Assembly (NCBI GenBank): GCA_948946035.1
Contig: CARBKU010000070.1
Span: 1-6,571 of the forward strand
Source: an uncultured Clostridia bacterium
GTDB lineage: Bacteria; Bacillota; Clostridia; TANB77; CAG-508
DNA: 6,571 nucleotides
Direction: 5' to 3'
The position numbers and the translations under genes were made by a program. This document shows, piece after piece, positions 1-5,137 of this stretch; the stretch's first letter is position 1, and every line of letters begins with the position of its first letter. The notes below the pieces were generated by a model. It saw nothing but the letters and a program-made list of their open reading frames with translations. It did no database searches and was not told the origin of the DNA.

Positions 1-533
1 AAAATGAAACAAGTAATAATGAACAATCATCTAATCAAAGAGTAGGTATATCTGATAAAAAAATAGTTGAACAACAACTTTCAACCTTTTCAACAAAAAT
101 ATATTCTCAAGATAGTGCCAGACAAAACAATGTTAATATTACTTGTGATAAATTAAATGGAACAACAATACAAAATGGAGAAACATTTTCTTTTTGTAAT
201 ACTATAGGTCCTTCTACTATTAGTAAAGGTTATCAAGAAGCTGATATTTTTGACAATAAAGGAAATAAGAAAAAAGGATTAGGTGGAGGAAATTGTCAAA
301 TAAGCAGTACTTTATATAATGCTGTTTTAGCTGTTCCTTCTATTATAGTTACTGAAAGACATGAACATAGCAATAATGTTCCATATGTTGCTAAAGGTAA
401 AGATGCAGCTGTTGCGTATGGTAGTTATGATTTAAAGTTTGTAAATAGAACTGGAAATGCTATTAAAATAGAAGCTAAAGCTTCTAAATCTGATGTTACA
501 GTTAATATAATTTCTTTAATACCACAATCATAA
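1..533 (+). CDS. VanW family protein, C-terminal part (5' end outside window)
   Basis: An open frame enters from the left edge (first whole codon at position 3) and runs 176 codons to TAA at 531-533. The visible protein is an almost complete VanW domain: an N-terminal stretch with LSTFSTKI, then NGETFSFCNTIGP, GYQEADIF, the signature GGGNCQISSTLYNAVL (about residues 93-108 of the fragment), ERHEHSNNVPY and a closing DLKFVNRTGNAIKI. These blocks match the family pattern (GE.FSFN..GP, GGG.CQ.SSTLYNA, ER..HS..V.Y). VanW proteins are usually secreted or membrane-anchored and in Clostridia often carry peptidoglycan-binding-like domains upstream; that part is not visible. The Asn/Ser-rich first residues look like a linker. 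The biochemical role of VanW domains is not settled; the name comes from vancomycin-resistance clusters, and nothing here implies resistance. The next gene follows after about 50 nt on the same strand with no obvious terminator, so co-transcription is plausible. Confidence 0.93.
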   Translation, partial: NETSNNEQSSNQRVGISDKKIVEQQLSTFSTKIYSQDSARQNNVNITCDKLNGTTIQNGETFSFCNTIGPSTISKGYQEADIFDNKGNKKKGLGGGNCQISSTLYNAVLAVPSIIVTERHEHSNNVPYVAKGKDAAVAYGSYDLKFVNRTGNAIKIEAKASKSDVTVNIISLIPQS

Positions 534-574
534 GATTTATCATATTTTTACTTTTTCTTCCATAAATTATAAAA

Positions 575-581
575 AGGTGAT
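575..581 (+). promoter_or_regulatory. Ribosome binding site deciding the flippase start
   Basis: AGGTGAT at 575-581 lies four bases before TTG at 586 and matches the anti-Shine-Dalgarno well. A GTG at 577, which would add three residues, sits inside this motif and has only AT-rich sequence upstream with no ribosome binding site. TTG 586 is therefore preferred. Confidence 0.75.
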
Positions 582-585
582 AACT

Positions 586-2094
586 TTGAGAAGGTCAAAA
601 AAATTTATAATTAATGGAATTATATTAACAATTACTACACTTTTAATTAAAAGTGTAGGATTTATTTTTAATATTTATATTGCAAAAAAAGTTGGATCAG
701 AAACAATTGGTGTTTTTGGACTTGTAATGTCAGTTTACCTATTTGCCATTACCTTTGCAACATCTGGCTTAGGTTTAGCATGTACATATATTGTCTCAGA
801 AAGATTTGCAAAAAAAGATTACTCTTGTGGAATAAAAACAGTAAAAACTTGTATTATTTATGCAAGTTTTTTGGGCTTTTTAGGAATGTTTTTTTTAATT
901 TTATTTGCTAACCCTATTAGCCAGTTTTTTTTCAAAGGTCAGATTAGCCCATCACCTATTTTTAGTATGGCTTTTGGGCTACCACTTATTGCTATTTCAT
1001 CAGTAATTTCAGGTTTTTTTACTGCTATTGGAAAAGCTTTTAAAAATTCTATTTCACAAGTAATAGAATTTATAGTTAAAATGATCTCAACTATTATTTT
1101 ATTAAAATTTTACTTTTCAAATGATATAAACAATATTTGTAATTTACTTATATTAGCAGATGTTATCTCAGAAATTGCTTCTTTTGTGCTTAATATCATT
1201 TTTTATTATATAGAAAGAAGAAAAATTATTTTTTCTAATTCTTGCCGTTCTAATTTTAAAAAAGAAATTATTAAAATTTCTTCTCCAGTAGCTATTACTT
1301 CATATATTCGCTCTGGGCTTTCTTCTTTTAAGCAATTTCTTATACCTATTAGTTTAGAAAAATCTGGTCTTTCATATTCATTAGCACTTTCAAACTATGG
1401 AACAATAAATGGTATGGCCATGCCTATTTTATTATTTTTTAGTTTATTTATTAATTCTTTTTCATCTTTACTTGTTCCAGAATTTTCAAGACTTTTAGCA
1501 GGACATAATAATAATCGTATAAAAACTGTTTGTGAAAAAATATTTCAAAATGCTTATATATTTTCTATTGGTATTGGAACTTGTTTGTGGTTTTATTCTT
1601 CAGAAATCAGTTATATGATTTACCAAAATTTGAATTGTGATTTTTGGATTAAAATTTTGTCTCCTTTAGTATTTTTTATGTATATTGATACAATTATTGA
1701 TAGCCTATTAAAAGGTGTTAATGAATCCTTTAAGGTTATGTGTTGCAATATTTTAGATTTAATTTCTACTATTGCTATTCTTTACTTTTTAGTTCCAATA
1801 TTAGGTATAAAAGGCTATATTTTTAGTATTTATTTTAGTGAAATATTAAATTTTACAATTAGTAGTTTTCAGTTAAGAAAAAAGATTAATTTCCATATAT
1901 CTTTAAAAAGATATATTTTTCTACCTATTTTTGCAAGTATTGTAAGCTTTTTTATTACTTCTGTTTTTAATTTCTCTTTTGAGAATTTTATTTGGTATGC
2001 TGTTTTTAAAATTTTATTGTTTTTTGTAGTATATTTGCTTGTTATTTTTATTATACAAAAAATAAAAGATATTATAGTAAAAATAACTTTTTAA
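586..2094 (+). CDS. SpoVB-like polysaccharide/lipid-linked precursor flippase (MOP superfamily)
   Basis: Integral membrane protein of 502 residues from TTG 586 (505 if GTG 577 is used), a normal length for SpoVB/MurJ-type transporters. It is hydrophobic throughout, with about 12-14 membrane segments separated by short Lys-rich loops. The N-terminus shows the family pattern: basic RRSKKF, a first helix, then SVGFIFNIYIAKKVGSETIG and the second helix ending in ATSGLGLACTYIVSE. Mid-protein loops with SSFKQFLIP and a C-terminal LRKK turn also fit the polysaccharide-synthesis/SpoVB group. Known relatives move lipid-linked sugars across the cytoplasmic membrane; SpoVB of Bacillus is needed for spore cortex formation, while others export capsule or wall precursors. 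Which substrate this one handles cannot be told from sequence. It lies between a VanW gene and a D,D-carboxypeptidase, which fits an envelope role. A 24-bp perfect palindrome lies in codons 17-25. Confidence 0.85.
   Translation: MRRSKKFIINGIILTITTLLIKSVGFIFNIYIAKKVGSETIGVFGLVMSVYLFAITFATSGLGLACTYIVSERFAKKDYSCGIKTVKTCIIYASFLGFLGMFFLILFANPISQFFFKGQISPSPIFSMAFGLPLIAISSVISGFFTAIGKAFKNSISQVIEFIVKMISTIILLKFYFSNDINNICNLLILADVISEIASFVLNIIFYYIERRKIIFSNSCRSNFKKEIIKISSPVAITSYIRSGLSSFKQFLIPISLEKSGLSYSLALSNYGTINGMAMPILLFFSLFINSFSSLLVPEFSRLLAGHNNNRIKTVCEKIFQNAYIFSIGIGTCLWFYSSEISYMIYQNLNCDFWIKILSPLVFFMYIDTIIDSLLKGVNESFKVMCCNILDLISTIAILYFLVPILGIKGYIFSIYFSEILNFTISSFQLRKKINFHISLKRYIFLPIFASIVSFFITSVFNFSFENFIWYAVFKILLFFVVYLLVIFIIQKIKDIIVKITF
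635..658. repeat. Perfect 24-bp palindrome inside the flippase gene
   Basis: CTACACTTTTAA (635-646) is followed directly by its exact reverse complement (647-658). It begins about 50 nt after the TTG start and falls within the second half of the first membrane helix (codons for roughly TTLLIKSVG). In mRNA it could form a hairpin of up to about ten pairs. No function is known; it may be chance in AT-rich sequence. Confidence 0.6.
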
Positions 2095-2121
2095 TATGTT
2101 CTTTTTTATAAAGAATTTTCA

Positions 2122-2262
2122 TATATTGTAAAAAAGAGTTTTAAGAATTTCTATGCAATGGTAATTGCTTAGAAATTCTAATAAACTCAATATTTCTCTT
2201 GTACGGAAACTCCTCCCACAGGGAGAACTTTCCTACAATATAAAAAAAGTAGGAGGTTTTTT
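2122..2262 (+). promoter_or_regulatory. Candidate structured leader RNA (riboswitch-like) of the carboxypeptidase gene
   Basis: The gap before the carboxypeptidase can fold into a closed three-way junction. P1 pairs TATATTGTA (2122-2130) with TACAATATA (2234-2242). P2 is a long hairpin at 2136-2188: GAGTTT/AAACTC, then AGAATTTCTA (2144-2153)/TAGAAATTCT (2170-2179), then GCAAT/ATTGC around a GGTA loop. P3 pairs GGAAA (2205-2209) with TTTCC (2229-2233) and CTCCC (2213-2217) with GGGAG (2221-2225) around ACA. A competing hairpin pairs TCCTAC (2231-2236) with GTAGGA (2249-2254), extendable by two G-U pairs to 2256. It would break P1 and the base of P3 and cover the ribosome binding site AGGAGG (2251-2256). 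That hairpin is followed by T6 (2257-2262), so it could also terminate transcription. This on/off geometry is typical of riboswitch expression platforms, but I recognise no known ligand class. Part of the structure could instead serve as the flippase gene's terminator. Confidence 0.5.
2251..2256 (+). promoter_or_regulatory. Strong ribosome binding site of the carboxypeptidase
   Basis: AGGAGG is separated from ATG 2263 by six T residues, an ideal spacing. GGAGG can pair with CCTCC at 2212-2216 in the P3 hairpin, and GTAGGA (2249-2254) can pair with TCCTAC at 2231-2236. Its accessibility may therefore depend on how the leader folds. Confidence 0.85.
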
Positions 2263-3465
2263 ATGCAAAAATATAAATTTATAATTTCAATACTTTTAAT
2301 ATTGATACTTACATCACTTTTCTATATGCCTTGTTTTGCAAGTGACACAGATTCAATCTATGTATGGTCAACAACATCAGATTCTATCGAAACATCTACA
2401 AGTCCAAATTCAAACAGTCAAAATATATCAAATGCTAATCTTGTTAGTAGCCCTACAAATAGCCAACAAACAGAAAACAATTCTTTAAACTTAGAGTCAG
2501 CATCTGCTATACTAATTGAGCAAACAACAGGACAAATTTTATATGCCCACAACATACATGAACAATTAAGACCCGCATCTGTAACCAAAGTTATGAGTAT
2601 TTTATTAATTATGGAAGCATTAGATAATGGAAAAATTTCATTAACAGATTCTGTACCTTGTAGTGAAAATGCTTCATCTATGGGGGGATCACAAATTTGG
2701 TTAGACCCTAGAGAAACTTTAACAGTAGATGAAATGCTAAAAGCTATATGTGTAGCATCTGCTAATGATTGTGTTGTAGCAATGGCAGAATATTTAGCAG
2801 GTTCAGAAGAAGCATTTGTTCAAATGATGAATGACAAAGCAAAAGAACTTGGAATGAATGATACTACATTTAAAAATTGTCATGGATTAGATGAAGATGG
2901 GCATGTAACATCAAGTTATGATATTTCTTTAATGTCTAAAGAATTATTAAACAATCATCCAACTATTACAAAATATACAACAATTTGGATGGATTCACTT
3001 CGTGATGGAAAATCTGGACTATCAAATACAAACAAACTGATTAAGACTTATAAAGGTGCAACTGGGTTAAAAACAGGTTCTACTGGTTTAGCATTATATA
3101 ACCTATCAGCTAGTGCTACTCGTGATAGTTTATCTTTAATAGCAGTTATAATGAAAGCTCCTTCAACAAAAGTTAGATTTGCAGAAGCTCAAAAATTGTT
3201 AGACTATGGATTTAATACTTTCTCATTTAAAGAATTTGGAAAAAAGGGAGAACTTGTAAAAAATATTTCAGTTAATAAAGGTACAATATCAAATGTTGAT
3301 GCAATTTATGAACAAAATGCTGGTACATTAATGGAAAAAGGAAATGATAAAAATATAGAACAAACCTTAAACTTAAAAGAAAACATTTCTGCTCCTATTA
3401 CAGGTGGTCAAAAATTGGGTGACGTCACTTTTACTCTAAATCGGAGAACCTTTGTCAACAATTAA
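2263..3465 (+). CDS. D-alanyl-D-alanine carboxypeptidase (peptidase S11, DacF/PBP5 type), C-terminus frameshifted
   Basis: A 400-residue secreted penicillin-binding protein that removes the terminal D-Ala from peptidoglycan pentapeptides. Residues 1-26 form a signal peptide with likely cleavage after CFA26. Residues 27-75 are a Ser/Thr/Asn/Gln-rich linker. The S11 catalytic domain follows with all three motifs: SxxK as S106-V-T-K109 (nucleophile S106), SxN as S166-A-N168, and KTG as K270-T-G272. After about residue 315 comes a PBP5-type C-terminal beta domain (YGF, KKGELVKNISVNKG, PITGGQKLGDVTFTLN). The frame then reads RRTFVNN and stops at 3463-3465. In the +1 frame, the codons from 3443 to TAA 3554-3556 encode the expected ending GEPLSTINIVAKNNVEQ and a terminal amphipathic helix with YKWVDLLRS. 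One extra base near C3442 explains this; the unshifted product would have 430 residues. The catalytic domain is intact, but the last strand and the probable membrane anchor are lost. Sequencing error and real mutation cannot be told apart here. Confidence 0.92.
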   Translation: MQKYKFIISILLILILTSLFYMPCFASDTDSIYVWSTTSDSIETSTSPNSNSQNISNANLVSSPTNSQQTENNSLNLESASAILIEQTTGQILYAHNIHEQLRPASVTKVMSILLIMEALDNGKISLTDSVPCSENASSMGGSQIWLDPRETLTVDEMLKAICVASANDCVVAMAEYLAGSEEAFVQMMNDKAKELGMNDTTFKNCHGLDEDGHVTSSYDISLMSKELLNNHPTITKYTTIWMDSLRDGKSGLSNTNKLIKTYKGATGLKTGSTGLALYNLSASATRDSLSLIAVIMKAPSTKVRFAEAQKLLDYGFNTFSFKEFGKKGELVKNISVNKGTISNVDAIYEQNAGTLMEKGNDKNIEQTLNLKENISAPITGGQKLGDVTFTLNRRTFVNN

Positions 3466-3556
3466 TATTGTCGCCAAAAATAATGTTGAACAAATAAATT
3501 TATTTACAATGTCAAAACGTGTTATTTACAAATGGGTAGATTTGTTAAGAAGCTAA
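3443..3556 (+). pseudogene. Displaced 3' end of the carboxypeptidase gene (37 codons, +1 frame)
   Basis: Reading frame starting GGA at 3443 and ending with TAA at 3554-3556. It has no start codon or ribosome binding site of its own. It encodes GEPLSTINIVAKNNVEQINL followed by a helix with FTMSKRVIYKWVDLLRS. This continues the carboxypeptidase sequence exactly where the main frame loses sense after TLN393, and has the basic/aromatic amphipathic character of the C-terminal membrane anchor of PBP5-type enzymes. Confidence 0.82.
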
Positions 3557-3568
3557 TATCAGTATGCC

Positions 3569-3794
3569 AGTAGAGACGGAGAATTTTGGCAATATTAATA
3601 TACTTAAATAGCGCGAGAAGGTTTATAATTCTATTTTTTAAAACGACTCTAGGGTAACCGTTCAAAAATTCTAGAAAAGTTTTAAAAACTTTTCTTTAGA
3701 ATTTTTAGAATGGGCAGTGAAAATAAAATATAATTATAAACCTTTGGGAGCGAGTAGATTATATAAATTATTGCCAAAATTCTCCGTCTCTACT
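3569..3794 (+). ncRNA. Large structured intergenic RNA element, possibly raiA-type
   Basis: A 226-nt element of nested pairings fills most of the gap between the convergent genes. P1 has 26 perfect base pairs (3569-3594 with 3769-3794). P2 pairs AAGGTTTATAATT (3618-3630) with 3732-3744 and, past one C/T mismatch, TATTTT (3632-3637) with AAAATA (3725-3730). P3 pairs CCGTTC (3658-3663) with GAATGG (3708-3713, one G-U), AAAAATTCTA (3664-3673) with TAGAATTTTT (3697-3706), and an inner stem 3674-3694. Unpaired patches are strikingly G-rich for this genome: GCGCGAGA (3611), ACGACTCTAGGGTAA (3643-3657), GGGCAGTGAAAA (3712-3723) and TTGGGAGCGAGTAG (3744-3757). ACTC (3646-3649) could pair with GAGT (3752-3755) as a pseudoknot. 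The G-U pair and the purine-rich loops favour the plus strand. Size, multistem form and clostridial context suggest the raiA motif, but I identify it from general appearance only. It may also separate the two convergent genes as a bidirectional barrier; no U-tract follows on either side. Confidence 0.6.
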
Positions 3795-3802
3795 AACAGA
3801 AA

Positions 3803-5068
3803 TTAAATTCTTATTATTTGACCTGGATATATCAAATTTGGATTTTGTATATTATTTTTTGTAATTAAATATTGTACAGACACCCCATATATTTTTGCTA
3901 TTTGTGAAAGTGTATCTCCTCTTCTTACTATATAAGTATATCCTTTTGAACTTTGTTTTACTGGTTCATTTAAAGTTGTACTTTTACTTTCTGTAATTCT
4001 TATTTTTTGACCTGGATATATTAAATTTGGATTTTGTATATTATTTATCTCAACTAAATGCGCTACAGTTACACCATATGCACTAGCTATATGTGACAAT
4101 GTATCGCCTGATTTCACTGTATATACAATACTTCCTGTTCCTCTAGTTTCATTGCCATTTGTAGTAGAATTTGTTAATACTCTTATTTGTTGACCTGTAA
4201 ATATCAAGTTTGGATTTGCAATATTATTTATACTTTCAAGTTCTTCTACTGTTGTTCCATATCTTTTAGCTATTTCAGATAAAGTATCTCCTGTTTGTAC
4301 TGTATAAAATATTGATTGTGTATTTATTGTTTCACTAACATTATCTACCTGTGGTAATTCTGAGGTTTCCCCTAAAAATATTTCTTTTGTATAAATATCT
4401 CTATCTACACTTCCACTAATTCCTGATACTATTCCTCTGTCACTAAATTGAACTCCTTGCCATGTTTCCCAGTTAGTGCTTATATCAGCTAATTCATTAT
4501 AATTACCATAATAAGCAATCCATAGTGGATAATTTTGTGCTAGTTCACGACCAAATGTACTTTCTGCATTGCTTAAGTCACTATATATAATAACTTCTTT
4601 ATTAGTTAATCTTTTTACAGTTTCCAAAAACACTTCTGCTATATTATTTATTTCGTCTACACTCACTCCACCAAATACTTCATAGTCCATTGCCAATTTA
4701 CAATCTGGAATTTTGCCTGCAATAACCGAAGCAAAAAATCTTGCTTGTTGTTCTGCTTCTGTTGTTGTAGTTGCTGTTAAAAAATGATAAAAGCCAACTT
4801 TTAGTCCATTTGCCTTTGCATTTTCATAATTTATGTCAAAATAAGGATCTTTTATATTACTCCCTTGGCTTGATTTCATATAAACTACTTCTATTCCATT
4901 TGCCTTTACACTACTGTAATCTATGTATCCTTGCCAATCACTAACATCTATTCCTTCATAAATTGGCTCCGAACTAGGAGTTAATGAATATACTACTGAA
5001 CTAGTATTAATGTAGAATATTAATGTTATGATTATACTAAAGATAACAATTTTTTTTAAGATCTTCAA
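3803..5068 (-). CDS. Secreted GH25 lysozyme with three C-terminal LysM domains
   Basis: Peptidoglycan muramidase, 421 residues from TTG 5068 (426 if ATG 5083 is used; numbering below follows the longer form). The N-terminus is a Lys-rich stretch and hydrophobic segment (about 7-34), a signal peptide or anchor. The GH25 domain spans about 40-240: YEGIDVSDWQG with catalytic-site D46, VVYMKSSQGS, VGFYHFL, the AMDYEV motif with D133 and E135, PLWIAYYG, and a closing WQ-F with GSVDRDIY. Three LysM modules follow at about 259-302, 321-363 and 383-426, each with the GDTLS-IA--YG pattern, NN-I-NPNLI and GQ-IRI, joined by Thr/Ser/Asn-rich linkers. GH25 enzymes cut the MurNAc-GlcNAc bond; LysM binds the glycan. 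The start is uncertain: GGAGGGG (5081-5075) is six bases before TTG 5068 and also fits GTG 5071, whereas ATG 5083 overlaps it and has no ribosome binding site. It could be an autolysin, a spore-germination enzyme or a secreted bacteriolytic factor; no holin or phage gene is nearby. Confidence 0.93.
   Translation of the reverse strand: MKILKKIVIFSIIITLIFYINTSSVVYSLTPSSEPIYEGIDVSDWQGYIDYSSVKANGIEVVYMKSSQGSNIKDPYFDINYENAKANGLKVGFYHFLTATTTTEAEQQARFFASVIAGKIPDCKLAMDYEVFGGVSVDEINNIAEVFLETVKRLTNKEVIIYSDLSNAESTFGRELAQNYPLWIAYYGNYNELADISTNWETWQGVQFSDRGIVSGISGSVDRDIYTKEIFLGETSELPQVDNVSETINTQSIFYTVQTGDTLSEIAKRYGTTVEELESINNIANPNLIFTGQQIRVLTNSTTNGNETRGTGSIVYTVKSGDTLSHIASAYGVTVAHLVEINNIQNPNLIYPGQKIRITESKSTTLNEPVKQSSKGYTYIVRRGDTLSQIAKIYGVSVQYLITKNNIQNPNLIYPGQIIRI
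3808..4046 (-). repeat. Near-identical DNA in LysM modules 2 and 3
   Basis: The 50 bases at 3808-3857 and 3997-4046, encoding the NIQNPNLIYPGQ-IRI ends of the third and second LysM modules, differ at only two positions by my count. They lie exactly 63 codons apart. The first module has diverged (IANPNLIFTGQ). This indicates a recent in-frame duplication or gene conversion of one module. Confidence 0.8.
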
Positions 5069-5122
5069 CACAATCCCCTCCATTTCATATAATTAATTAT
5101 ATGAGATGGAGGGGATTGTGTT
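5067..5122. repeat. 56-bp near-perfect palindrome spanning the lysozyme start region
   Basis: The arms 5067-5094 and 5095-5122 are reverse complements at 27 of 28 positions (exception T5084/G5105), with no spacer. The left arm contains the lysozyme's GGAGGGG ribosome binding site and reaches the first two bases of the TTG 5068 codon. The right arm is an inverted copy lying between the upstream gene's stop (5138) and the lysozyme. A transcript reading leftward through both arms would fold the whole initiation region into one hairpin. No U-tract follows on the minus strand. Confidence 0.92.
5075..5081 (-). promoter_or_regulatory. Ribosome binding site of the lysozyme, inside the palindrome
   Basis: GGAGGGG on the minus strand, six bases from TTG 5068 and three from GTG 5071. 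It pairs fully with CCCCTCC at 5108-5114 (minus-strand reading) in the other palindrome arm. Confidence 0.75.
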
Positions 5123-5124
5123 AC
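5096..5124 (-). promoter_or_regulatory. Possible sigma-A-type promoter of the lysozyme
   Basis: On the minus strand TATAAT occupies 5101-5096, and 17 bases upstream GTAACA (5124-5119) matches four of six bases of TTGACA. Transcription would begin near 5089, so the mRNA would lack most of the right palindrome arm and leave the ribosome binding site free. Because of the symmetry, a TATAAT also occurs on the plus strand at 5088-5093 with TCAACA 17 bases upstream. The -10 is perfect but lies in AT-rich palindromic sequence, so chance is possible. Confidence 0.4.
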
Positions 5125-5137
5125 TAGTTAGTATTTT

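Noticed and set aside
577..585. GTG start for the flippase
   Set aside because: The GTG lies inside the AGGTGAT ribosome binding site that serves TTG 586 and has none of its own.
2136..2188. The long hairpin after the flippase gene as a simple intrinsic terminator
   Set aside because: No T-run follows the stem, its pairs are mostly A-T, and it sits inside the larger P1-closed structure. It may still contribute to 3'-end formation.
2331..2340. A lipoprotein box at Cys24 of the carboxypeptidase
   Set aside because: The residues before the Cys (YMP) do not fit a lipobox; CFA followed by Ser fits ordinary signal peptidase cleavage.
3569..3794. Reading the inverted-repeat element as a MITE or insertion-sequence remnant
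   Set aside because: Flanking bases show no clear target-site duplication, the interior is itself fully nested in stems, and G-rich unpaired patches are unlike simple MITE filler. It is not excluded without a genome-wide copy count.
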